This document shows, piece by piece, positions 32,291 to 42,858 of a stretch of 64,000 bases of DNA. The notes beneath the pieces were generated by a model. That model ran no database searches. It saw nothing but the letters and a program-made list of their open reading frames with translations, and was not told the DNA's origin. The translations under genes and the position numbers were made by a program. Source of the stretch: Ariolimax columbianus. Lineage: Eukaryota > Mollusca > Gastropoda > Stylommatophora > Arionidae. Position 1 is the stretch's first letter, and each line of letters begins with the position of its first letter. Location of the stretch: NCBI GenBank assembly GCA_036924085.1, contig JAVGWX010000008.1, forward strand, positions 49,397,019-49,461,018, in the 5' to 3' direction.

Positions 32291-33250
32291 TAATCAAATT
32301 CCTCAGTGTCCTGAATTTTTTAATAGCAGTAAATATATGACAAAGAGTTTTGAGTGTTGTGTTTTTAATCCTTATGTATACTAGTGTCACAAATAAACAA
32401 CAAATCCACAGCAGAATGTAGACTGGTTTAAGTTGTTTATTTCTCCATTTCTCATTATAAGCATTATTTGCTACAGATTTATCAGAGCTTTCTTCTTCTT
32501 CTTCTTCGAACTTGATACTGTGGTAAAATGTGTATTCCCATTTAAAAGTCTATGATGGATACAAATTGGAAATATTTGCTCAGATGAGACTGCTCACATA
32601 TACTGATCATATTTTTAAATAGTTAAGTGTATGTGTGCAGCAATGTATCAAATCTGTCAAGCAAAACAGTGTAGCTGGATTGGAAAAAAACACATACAAG
32701 TTGTAAATGTGAAAATTGACAAGAACATGTGGATCAAGACAAATGTAAAGATGAAAACTACAGTCTGATGTCAGATGATCATGTATCAGCATTTTCTGAC
32801 AATGACCAAAAAATAAGTTTTAACAGTTATTGGTTGGACATTATCAGCCTTTTTGGCATCTGTTTTTTTGTTTTTTGAAATAGTTATACAGAGACTCCTT
32901 ATAAGGAGTATATTACCTCACAGCTGTGATGAAAAATCATGCAGATTATAGAGATTAATGAATGATGATACATTTACTTAATTCTTGCAAGGTTTTAAAC
33001 TATTGACATTTTTAAAATTGCAAATCAAAGGAATTAAGTTATTAATTTTAGTTTTAAACATGTTCATTTGTCTTTTTTTAACTATGTTAAACTTTATTGT
33101 GCATGTTACAATAACTTATCTAAGATTCTATTTTAGTTTGTAAGGTGTTTTAAAAAAATGCTACCCAGCTTTTTGTCCCAAGAGGTATATAATAGTTTTC
33201 TATGAAAACCTCAGCATATTACACCAATTTTGTGATAAATAATATTAATG
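32290..33250. other. AT-rich spacer, no gene seen
   Basis: Contains a short CTT run (about 32,490-32,507) of the kind that ends minus-strand RNase H LINEs, but the adjoining sequence is too diverged to assign. Confidence 0.35.
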
Positions 33251-33254
33251 TGTC

Positions 33255-34345
33255 TTATCCTTTGCTGATGATCTCGCAATTTGGACAACTCAGAAATATC
33301 CCATTTTGGCAAAAGCATAGATCAACAGAGGGTTATACTAACAATTTCAGTATACTGCAAACTGTGGAAATTAAAGATAAATAGCTAGAAAACCATATAC
33401 ACCATCTTCTCCCACAGTCATAAAGAAGCAATGGGATCCATTAATATCAAAATGAATGGGGAATTACTTTTACAAGAAGATACCCCAGTTTATCTGGGAG
33501 TAACACTGGACAGACAGTTAAAATTTGGCAGCCAAATCTGCAATGTTAAACGTAAAGCAACCAAGCGTTTAAACTTAATCAAAAGACTTGCTAGTACAAA
33601 TTGGAGAACTGATAAACAAACTCTTTGGCAACTATACTTTAGTTATGTACTATCGGTGATGGATTACAGAATTCCCATACAGACCACTGTGAGTACAAAT
33701 AACATCTCATCTATTGACCAATTGCAGAATCAAGCTCTCAGACTAATTTATGGCGGGATGAGATCAGCACCTACAGCGGCGTGCGAGATAGAGGCCAACA
33801 TAGAAACGCTTGATATCAGTAAAAAGGGGACACTGGCTGAAGCGGTAGAGAGATACAAGAAACAAGAAAATGGTGATACAAATGTAGTATAAATAGACGC
33901 TTAGAAGCAATAGAGAAGACTGATGCAATTGTCCCCTCTGGATGTAGCAGAAGAGGAAAGCCATATTCACCATCTACCAGAAGAAAGAGAAACGGAAAAT
34001 ATGTTTTTGGACCATCCCCTGGGGAAAATCTTTGCCTGCCAGTCATAAAAACACACTTGACATAAAAGGCAGCCACCAAGGAGACTACACGTAATATCCT
34101 AAGACATGTGCATTGGAGACAGTCTGTAGCTACCAAACATTGGCAGTCCTGGACTATACAGATGGATCAGCATTCAAAGCCTTTATGCGGGGTAGGGTAT
34201 CCACATGAAATATATGAATGGGTCCATATACAAGTTTTGTAACTCATGCGGTGAAAACAGTTCAAATGATGCAGCGGAGGTGGAGGCTATTAAACAGAAG
34301 TTGAAATTTTTCACCAACAGCTTGACTTGGGCGAATTGTTACCGA
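33255..34345 (+). mobile_element. old RNase H-bearing LINE remnant
   Basis: Begins at the RT motif (FADDLAIWTTQK read with frame correction, about 33,258). It continues through YLGVTLDRQLKFGSQI and LQNQALRLIYGGMRSAPTAA (open 33,431-33,892) to a degraded RNase H start (YTDGSAFK, about 34,158; AAEVEAIKQKL, about 34,275). More diverged than the 17-kb copy. Confidence 0.8.
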
Positions 34346-35190
34346 TGGATTTTTAGTGAATTTTGTCAATGCCAGTTGCAGAGTCTTAAAGGAAACTTCC
34401 TGTAGATCCTTAGGGCTCTATTTGCCTAGATATTCTCTTCCATTGTTCATCAATAGGTAGTCTTTGGCTTCTACACTCGTATTACCTCCTGGGTTTCTAT
34501 CAAAATTATTCAACAATAAGACGTAATATCATATCGTTACTAATATGCCATATTAATGTATTTTTCTACAGAGAGTGACAACTATATTTAAGATCTAACT
34601 GCCAAAATATAAGAGACAGATATAGCGATGGATGAAAGTTCCTCGTATGGTTATGTAACACGCTGGAGGCTATGGGTGTATTATTCCTGAAAATTTGATT
34701 TTAAAACGTGGAAATTTAAATTTATTTTCAAAGCAATATTTACATATGTTCGATATTCCTTATTTGCACTGTCCTAACCTGTTTTGTAACATGGTTGCCG
34801 GCAGTCTGATGTTGAAAGTTGATGGAAGAAGAGATTTTCGTAAGGAAAATATTAAATTGTGTCGTCCCTCAAACGGAAGTGGCTTTACGTTATGGGGGAA
34901 ATTGTGTAAGTAAATATGACACAGGCCTTGAAATGGTTCCAGCCCAGCAATATTTCTAGGCACTATAGCGAATTGACACCCGGGATTTATCGTGTCCTGC
35001 ACTTCTGACTCGACTTTGTAATTCAGCAAAGGTTTAGTTATTGATTGATTTGCATTTACACTCCAGGTGAATACGTTAGTTCGAGCAGTGGGGGCTTTCA
35101 TGACATTTGTTTTACATAATTAAATCGCTAGCACCTCCCTCTTGAGAGGTTACAGTGGTCCTATTCTATTCAAAATGGGTTCCACTCGGG
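34346..35190. other. no confident gene
   Basis: A 113-codon minus ORF (34,760-35,101) and an overlapping 72-codon plus ORF (34,695-34,913, ending near a GTAAGT) are present. Neither matches a family I recognise. Confidence 0.3.
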
Positions 35191-35194
35191 TATC

Positions 35195-35545
35195 GTGTGT
35201 TTAGCGTTGTGGTAGAGCACTCGCCTTTCAACACGTAGTTGTTCTTCTTCTTCTCTTCTTCTTCCAATCCTTTGACGTTCGTTAAGAAAAGAACGTTTTG
35301 TCATAATTACAGCGCAGCTGCGATATCTGCATTTTCCCGCCCAATGCATCGGGTTTCAACAGAGCATTTTGGGGATCGGATTTGTCTTTCTGATTAAATT
35401 TCCTTTCTCTGAGCCAAGCTGCATTTGTACAGGCAGTGTCCAGGGCTATCACATAGAGGCGTGAAAATGGAGTTGGTCAGCTACAATTCCCTTAGCTTGA
35501 TTCAAACATACTGTCAGCTCATTCACTACTGCGTCTCCGACAGCG
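35195..35545 (+). repeat. tRNA-like SINE head plus dispersed repeat
   Basis: GCGTTGTGGTAGAGCACTCG, then CCTTTCAA (tRNA-like), then a TTC-rich run, then a segment similar to 31,035-31,290 (GCATTTTNGGGANC, AGCCAAGNTGCA, GTNTCCAGGGCTNNCAC). Confidence 0.55.
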
Positions 35546-36155
35546 GGTTATGGATGAAACTATGGTTACCGACACGCACCAGTCGATCAAGCTGGAAATG
35601 GTACTTTTTTAAATGTTAGGTAAGGAAATACAACGAGGAAGGGAACCGACCGCCCCGCCTCATAAACAGGATATGACCACGTACATTGAATTCTCTAGCA
35701 CTTTATCCCCGACAACAATGTCTTCTCCACGACTTTCTTTACTATTACCTTTACCCCCACGGTAAGATGTGCTTTTACTGATTGGTTTCTACATGGGGTA
35801 GTGCCCTCACAGCCTGTCCTTAGCCACCAGCTGTTTTGATCGATCAATAACATTGACGTACCCACTTACTGGTAACCTTTATGGCGATAATGTTTACATA
35901 CGGGCAACCAGGTGTGCATCGGCTGATATATCATTATCATCATGACATGTCTATAATATTGGGACCCACGCAAATGAGGTATAAAAAAAAGGAAACGTGC
36001 CACCTGCCCCTGAATTCATGGTGCACTATGAAATATTTGGTTTTTTTTAAATTTGCACTATCGTTACTGGCACTGCGCTCAAGCCAAATATGTATATATT
36101 CGGATTCAGCAAAGAAGTGCCCTTATAGGATGTTAGCCGATTTTATAAATACGTA
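35546..36155. other. no gene recognised
   Basis: Contains ATCCCCGACNNCANTGTCT, a short phrase also found at about 15,302 and 51,499, which hints at an old dispersed repeat. Confidence 0.3.
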
Positions 36156-36159
36156 ATGA

Positions 36160-36250
36160 ATTCGAGAGGCTGCGTGGGATAGGAGTGAAGCCTCCGTTTA
36201 ACAATCCCAACGCACCCGGTTCGAATCACATTCGTGTCCAGTTTGGCAGA
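36160..36250 (+). mobile_element. tRNA-derived SINE head
   Basis: GAGAGGCTGCGTGGGATAGG followed about 50 nt later by a B box, CGGTTCGAATCAC. tRNA-like order, but no foldable intact tRNA that I can see. Confidence 0.5.
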
Positions 36251-36517
36251 CACGTGGTATTATTTCATTCCTCCACATACGGAAAGTAATGGCAACCTAC
36301 CGTACAGCAAACTTGCCAATAAACATTTAACAGCCAAATATGTTGGCGGTTGTAAGAAGTACGTTCTGCAAAGGACTTCCTACTTAGTTTAATGAGTTCA
36401 TATACACGAGACCGTAAGACACAAACAAGTTCAACGTAATCTGAATAATGAAGCAAGATTAAAAGGACAAAAACACACAAATCAAGGCGTTTCTGAGGTT
36501 TAAATCCATTGTATTTG

Positions 36518-36520
36518 GAC

Positions 36521-36579
<59 letters not shown>

Positions 36580-36828
36580 ACGTCTCGATGATATTCGTCG
36601 TACTCGGGACAGGACATACGCGCCAGATCGCATCCTCGGTATGTCTGCAGCACGAGATGACTGATCGTGCCGGTCTTGTGCTGGTTATCCAGACATCTTT
36701 GGAACCCCGTGTGGTGTTCCTTCTTGCCACCTCTCGTGTCACTCTCAATTCAACCAGTCGCGCCAAGGACGTAGAATCTGAATCAACTTCTGAATCTTTC
36801 TTCCAGCCGATTTCCCTAATTGTCTTCT
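36518..36828. repeat. dispersed repeat with (TTAG)n end, copy 2
   Basis: A (TTAG)n run of about 14 units at 36,521-36,579 is joined to the same 240-bp body as 29,046-29,340. Confidence 0.8.
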
Positions 36829-37165
36829 TCTGTTTCTTCTTCTTCGTACGCTGTCATGCGTCAACTTCAATTTGTTCGAAGAAAGCAGCTGTCATCCTGA
36901 GGCTGTCGACACTGCCATAGAGCTTGTCTAGTGTTGGCCACATGTGATTTCTCTGGTCCTCGTATGTCAGGCAATTTTGCAGCAGATGTTCAGCCGTCAT
37001 TTTCCCTGTACCACAGATGCATCGTCATTGCCACCTATCTTCAGTTTATTGCATAGATGGTACCTCAGTCTGTTGTGGCCTTTGCGGAGTCTGAAGATCA
37101 CGACCTGTTCTCTTCTATTCAACTGGTAGTAGGCATAATTGTTGTGTAGCCAGTATGCTATGTTT
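36828..37165 (-). mobile_element. RNase H LINE 3' end, short copy
   Basis: CTT-rich tail on + (36,828-36,845), then a minus-strand reading of the C-terminal part: YYQLNRREQVVIFRLRKGHN...LRYHLCNKLKIGG...HLLQNCLTYEDQR. Strongly 5'-truncated, about 340 bp. Confidence 0.85.
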
Positions 37166-37194
37166 CCCTTATTGGAAATCATAACCTCTTGGCC

Positions 37195-37330
37195 CCACAT
37201 ATATACTCCTCGTGACAGTGAGATTTGTTTCAATCCCCGCTATCGATACGCCCCAGTCTACTTAACTGTAAATGAGTTCTCTATTTACATTTTGAGAAAC
37301 CAAACTGTAAAGATTGGAACTGGATAGACC
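37195..37330 (+). mobile_element. tRNA-derived SINE with GTAAATGAGT core
   Basis: TTTCAATCCCCGCTATCGAT (B-box-like) then ACGCCCCAGTCTACTTAACT and GTAAATGAGTTCTC. The best copy of the family also seen at 14,922 and 51,365. Confidence 0.6.
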
Positions 37331-37689
37331 ACAACTTGAGAAAAATCTGAGACCTGGTACAATCACTTTGTTCATACGTTAACCACGTCAGCAGAGTCAG
37401 TAATAAGGCAATCATTTATCGTTAATTTTACATAACATACATTTAAAACACGTGTATTCAGTAATATATGAGCAGATAGGAAATAGAACATGTTCGGAAA
37501 ACGAATGTGTCCCTTCCAAATGCATTTTGGTGACCACAATAGTAAATGAGATATTATCTGTCATTTTAAAATATGCGCGAAAGCTTAATACACAAGGATA
37601 AATATAAATTCACCAAAAATAAAAATAATATTAATTTAAAATATTGGTGTTTTTGCGAAAGTGAAAGATGAATGTATAGAATGATGGTG

Positions 37690-38005
37690 ATTCCTTTTTT
37701 CTTCTAGCTTTTTGTCCTGCTTGTGCCCTTCAGTGCCTTGATCAGGTCCCACTTTGTGATTCGTACATGAGATGTTACAGCTTGTCATTTCTGTTGTCCA
37801 TCTTTTGTGTTCGCGACTCTTGGCTCTGTATCAATTTGATCTGTATAAATTTGCTTTCTGAAAGATACTGTCTGATGTTTGAAATGTTACGTGGTCCAAC
37901 CATTTAGTTTGCTGTCTCTTGATGAAGCCTAACACTAGTGCTGTGTCTACCTGTTTCCTATATCTTCGCTTCTGTTTCTATCCATTCTTGTTACACCAAT
38001 CATTC
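37690..38005 (-). mobile_element. LINE C-terminal fragment
   Basis: The minus strand reads QKRRYRKQVDTALVLGFIKR then QQTKWLDHV...SREHKRWTTEMTSC, with the charged RRR/KWLxHV pattern of LINE C termini. Weak, frameshifted. Confidence 0.45.
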
Positions 38006-38014
38006 ATCGCAGGT

Positions 38015-38420
38015 ATTTCTTAACTTAACTTCTTTATACTGGTTCAGAAGACTCTGCATTGTCTGTATACAGCCAGTTTCGTTTACACGACCTTCCTCTA
38101 AAAGCAATGCACATCCAATCTATTCTGAAAAAGCATTAATTGTCCCTGCCTCTACTAATTTCTGTGGCAATGCACTCCACGCATTCATCACTCTCTGACT
38201 AAAAAGATATTTCCTGATATCCAAACTGGACCTTTCTTTAGTTAATTTGTTGCTATGCCCTCTTGTTCTTATAGGTGGTTGTATTTTGAAAAAAACTTGT
38301 CATAATCTAATTTATCCGTTCCTGTGATTATCTTATAAACCTGTATTACGTCACCTCCAATTGTTTTTTTCTGGACACTTTAGGCCGGTTTTTTGGTATC
38401 TTTTCTCATATTTCATCTCT
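38015..38420 (-). mobile_element. CR1-like LINE 3' end
   Basis: Minus strand: GDVIQVYKIITGTDKLDYDK-like sequence, a KYLFSQRVMNAWSALPQKLV-like block, then the hairpin (ACTGGCT...AACCAGT, one mismatch) and TATAAAGAAGTTAAGTTAAG at 38,020-38,040. Confidence 0.8.
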
Positions 38421-38744
38421 GTTGTTACGATGTTTCTTTTATCTTGGTTTGATAATGCCCAATTATGCTCTGTTATTACCATATGGATAAGAATAACGTA
38501 TTGTATAGCGTTCCTTTATTAAATCAATTGTCCCTTGTTTATATTGTAATGTATGGGACTTTTGCCCAAAATAAATGAGTAATGTGTCTTAGTTGGATAT
38601 TCAGCAAAAGCAATTTCTATGTAAGAGACCTTTTCCCTTTTAAATGCAAATTGGATGCTTCTTCGTAAAATAGGATTTGCTGGTTGTGTGGATGCGACAG
38701 GAAACCCGTTCTTTTCTGTTTTGTATTTTTAATGTTTGGATGTG

Positions 38745-40312
38745 ATCATATTCTCGCTTTCAATCAAACCACAAAACACCAAATTAAGTCTAAATGGCAA
38801 ATTGCTGCAGCCAAACGACAACCCAAACTATCTGGGAGTCACATTTGATCGGCGCATGACATGGAAAAGTCAGATCGAGAGAAACCGAATGAGAGCCAGA
38901 GAAAGAATGGCAATCATGAGGAAACTAGCTGGCACAAGCTGGGGAGCAGACGAAAGTATACTAAAGAAACTGTACACTGGAAGAGTGAGACCAGTTCTTG
39001 AGTTTTGCATTTCGGCATGGACAACAGCAGCAAAGGCGAACTTCGATAAAGTTAACAAACTTCAAAACCAAGCCATGAGAGTTACAACAGGAGGCATGAA
39101 GTCAACGCCAATTGTAGAACTTGAAAGGATTACAAAGCTGCAACCCATGAACGATAGAAGAGAATGCAGAGCCCAGCTGCAGTCAGAGAAACTCCGAAGA
39201 TAGACTGACCACCCAATGCACCAGAGACTAAACCATTTGGGAACTGGGAAACTAAATCGGAGAAACTTTGCAGAAATAGCCAAATCAAAGATGCACAAAG
39301 ATCCCATAAACGCACTAACAACACCAAAGCCCATCACTACTGTACGAAAACCTATCTGGAGGCAGGATATATTTCCAGAGGTGGTAGAAAATATACCACG
39401 TATTGGAAACAAAAAATGTCAGACTGAAAAAGAAAGGAGAGATATTACCCTAAGCTTTATATCGAAAAACTACCCAAGCATGGACTGGACTCATGCATAC
39501 ACCGACGGTTCTGTAACAGACACTACACAGAACGGAGGGGCAGGAGCATTTCTGAACCTACCAAATGGCAGAACAATAACACTGTCATTCGCTACTGGTA
39601 AGTACACAAGCAATTTCAGAGCAGAGGCAGAGGCACTGAGGGCGGCAGTGGAAGAAATGGTGACACATAAAGAAAATGAAAGCCATATAGTCCTGCTTAC
39701 AGATGCTCTCGCCGTAGTCACAGCGCTAAAAAGCTAGAAAACCACTGAGCTCAATGACTTAAGAGCAGTACTCTGTCAACTATGCCAGCAGTCCGCACCA
39801 AAAAGGGTAGTGGTACAGTGGGTCCCATCACACTGCAACATCCAAGGCAACGAGGAGGCAGACAGACTGGCAAAAGAAGGTGCAAGACTACCACAAACAG
39901 ATACTAGTATGACGTACGAAGAGTCAACACTGCTTAATAAAGCCAGATACATGACCAAATGGGAAACTGAACATACCGGCTACACCAAAAACGATGCCTA
40001 TTACCAGTTGAACAGAAGAGAGCAGGTCGTTGTATTCAGACTTCGCACTGGCCACAATAGACTGAGGTACCACCTATTCAACAAATTGAAGATAGGTGGT
40101 ACCGACGAATGTCCGTGTGGTACCGAGAAAATGACCGCTGAGCATCTGCTGCAGAACTGCCCGACATACGAGGATCAGAGAGAGCAGATGTGGCCATCAC
40201 CAGTGGAACCACAAGAGAAGCTCTATGGCAGTGTTGACAGCTTCAGGATGACTGCCGCTTTTTTCGAAAAAATAATGGTTACTGTCTGACTGCGTACGAA
40301 GAAGAAGAAGAA
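38745..40312 (+). mobile_element. RNase H-bearing LINE, 5'-truncated, copy 3
   Basis: RT thumb (YLGVTFDRRMTWKSQIERNR; open 38,736-39,203), RNase H (HAYTDGSVTDTTQNGGAGAF; open 39,216-39,737, stop TAG at 39,735) and WVPSHCNIQGNEEADRLAK with CPCGTEKM (open 39,810-40,289). It ends TACGAAGAAGAAGAAG. Closer to copy 2 than to copy 1 by eye. Confidence 0.92.
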
Positions 40313-41920
40313 GAAGAAGGATCTGATAATATTTGGCCAAAGGAAGGGCTGTATAGCCCAAAACATCTTTCAAAAAAAATCAAAAAGCTTGAAAAATTGC
40401 CAAAACATAAACACATCTCGTCAGTTTCCAACTTCTCGGAAAATGTTTGGACAGTGATTTCAAAGAATCTACTCATGCTCGCGATTATTTGATAACCCAA
40501 AAAAAGAAAAAAAAAAAAAAAAAAGGATAATCTTTCCATAATGATAAATGTATTAACATTATGGGCAGCATGTGCCCTGCATGTATGAGGTCATGACCAA
40601 TCAACTTGCTCAAGTAATAAAGGCGCATTTTAGAAGTAATAGAATACAACAAAAATCTCCATTAATTGTTACGTAGCTATTTTGAAAATGCTGAGGTTTT
40701 CAAGAGCACTTCTAAAACCATACAAAACTATGTTTTTCATTTGCGAAGTTGATCAAATCATATTTAACTACGGTGAGGACAGACTAACACCATTCGGAAT
40801 GTTATTCCTTGAAGAGGGCATGAGGAAAGAAAAGATGATTGCGAAGTTCGCAAGTGACTAGCACTGAAAGATGGAGTTCTCTAGAAATGAGTACAGGATG
40901 AGTAACATACTTTGCTGTACAAGATTTCTCAGTACCCTTGGTTTGTGTTCAAATTCAATCAGAAACGAACTTGAAAACCAATTTTATTTTGCACTTGGCA
41001 TTGTTCATTATTTCTCAACATAGTTTTTGCCAGATTGATTGGCTTAATCTTTGTCGCTTTATGGTGTATTGTCTTATCTATTTGTGCCATGAGGTGCCGT
41101 AGGGAGCCGTAGTTTTCTCTCCAGTGTCTGACATGTCGCTTAAGTAGTCATCCCTTGACGATTTAGAAAATCTGCAACATTTCCTATCCATCTACTTCTC
41201 GGTCTACACCGGTTGAGTAAACCCGATCGCGTGCGTTTTATATCTATCTTTTGAACCGGACTAATAGTTGCTTCCACGTAGTCCGCCGAGTCCAATCTTC
41301 ACGTAGTCAGGTAAGACAAGTCCTAACTAACTGAGGATCGACAGGAACAATGCTCTGTATCCTCACATGATTTATTCCGCCAATCGACGCGGTGTCCTGG
41401 TTGAGAATCGTACGCATACCAAGCCACATAAGAAGCTTTTAGCAGAGATCTTTCATAAAGCGGTTTTACAGAATGTCACAGCTAATCTAGCGTACACAGA
41501 AGACCATAATGTAGCAGATAATCAGAATGGAGGGCATGGAAAACCTTATTCAATTTGAAAAGATCGTGTAGAAAAGCGGAAGAGATACAGAGAAGAAGGA
41601 TTTATGTTTCCCTCGCCGTGTTTCCGAAGGTAGTATCCAATGTACAGCCCATTTCATTCGACGGACTCACTCATTTGTATATGTTCAATTTCGCATAGGA
41701 GTACCACCGTGCTGCAGCTAACGCCCATGAAATGCTGATCCCCAAATGGAAGTCTAAATTGTGAACGGTGCCACAAATCCCATGAAATGCTTAGCCCTGA
41801 AAGGAAGATTTGAAATGGCATAGCAAGCTACTTTGACATACAATGAATATCTAAATTGCTGAAATCTGAGACCAATTCGGTGTGAATGTATCCTTAAATC
41901 CATGAAGTGATGAATATGCA
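40313..41920. other. spacer, no gene recognised
   Basis: Contains poly(A) at about 40,503-40,525 and short ORFs (for example 41,367-41,558 on +) without recognisable domains. A poly(A) run next to AGGATAATC could mark an old retroinsertion. Confidence 0.35.
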
Positions 41921-41924
41921 GCAC

Positions 41925-42345
41925 AGTGAATGAGTTAACAGCAGCCAAGTCTCAAAGCTGGGCAAAGATGAAGTGCAGCAAATGAGCTGACAGCAGCCAA
42001 GTCTTAAAGCTGGGCCAAGATGCAGTGCAGCGAATGAGCTGACATCAGCCAAGTCTCAAAGCTGGGCCAAGATGCAGTGCAGCGAATGAGCTGACAGCAG
42101 CCAATTCCCAAAGCTAGGCAAAGATGCAGTGCAACGAATGAGCTGACAGCAGCCAAGTCTTAAAGCTGGGGGGGCCAAGATGCAGTGCAGCGAATGAGCT
42201 GACGGCAGCCAGGTCTCAAAGCTGGGCCAAGATGCAGTGCAGCGAATGAGCTGACAGCAGCCAAGTCTCAAAGCTGGGCCAAGATGCAGTGCAGCGAATG
42301 AGCTGACAGCAGCCAGCAACTAATTGATGGGGTCAAGATGTAAGC
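41925..42345. repeat. 52-bp minisatellite, about 7-8 units
   Basis: The unit reads CAGCAGCCAAGTCTCAAAGC / TGGGCCAAGATGCAGTGCAG / CGAATGAGCTGA. It lies about 350 bp beyond the poly(A) signal of protease copy B. One unit has a GGGGG expansion (about 42,169). Confidence 0.93.
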
Positions 42346-42514
42346 ACGGTAAATGAGCTGAGAATATAGTCTGTCTAAAAAATCTGCGATCGCAAAGAAA
42401 AGGCAAACTCGGACCTACAAAAATCCAGGTGAAAACAGAAACGGCAGATATCGTAGATTTGCTGTAAACTAGGACACAATGTCACATCCTTTTCAGGACT
42501 AACGAGGAAGAGAT

Positions 42515-42585
42515 AGAAGAAGAAGAAGAAGAAGAAGAAGAAGAAGAAGAAGAAGAAGAAGAAGAAGAAGAAGAAGAAGAAGAAC
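42515..42585. repeat. (GAA)n microsatellite
   Basis: About 23 uninterrupted GAA units followed by CAAGATAATTG. The apparent poly-Ser/poly-Phe ORFs on the minus strand are artefacts. Confidence 0.95.
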
Positions 42586-42694
42586 AAGATAATTGATAAA
42601 TCCCCGAATGATATAATATGAAACAATGATGGTGAAGTAGTGATCTGTTTATATACAATAACAATTTAACCAGAATACAATTGTTCGGCAAGCT

Positions 42695-42700
42695 TTTATT
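42695..42700 (-). terminator. poly(A) signal of protease copy B
   Basis: AATAAA on the minus strand, about 97 nt downstream of the TAA of exon 6. This is a normal 3' UTR length for a small secreted protease, so cleavage is expected near 42,670-42,685. Confidence 0.6.
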
Positions 42701-42796
42701 TCCAAGTTTATCCATGGGAATGTATTATCACACTATTATTTTGACTTCTAAACATAAAGAACAGTTAACAAGCCTGCCAGTCAGTGAGTTGTGTAT

Positions 42797-42858
42797 TTAC
42801 TTGCTGGCGATCCAAGTCAGATATTCGGACACTCGAGTGTACACACTTGGGTAGTTGT
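42797..42858 (-). CDS. protease copy B exon 6 (C-terminal helix, stop)
   Basis: A 62-nt exon with acceptor TTTCAACAG. Spliced to exon 5 it gives SDNYPSVYTRVSEYLTWIAS and then Lys and TAA at 42797-42799. PSVYTRVSEYLTWI is the family's C-terminal signature. Reading straight through from exon 5 gives an unrelated tail and an early stop, which supports this exon. Confidence 0.87.

Noticed and set aside
34760..35101. 113-codon minus-strand ORF as a gene
   Set aside because: No recognisable domain, no supporting splice or promoter signals, and a competing ORF on the other strand.
36160..36250. Functional tRNA gene
   Set aside because: A- and B-box-like words are present, but I cannot fold a complete cloverleaf. 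A tRNA-derived SINE is more likely.
36521..36579. Telomere-like (TTAG)n
   Set aside because: It is a tetramer, not TTAGGG or TTAGG, it is short, and it is part of a dispersed repeat also present at 29.05 kb.
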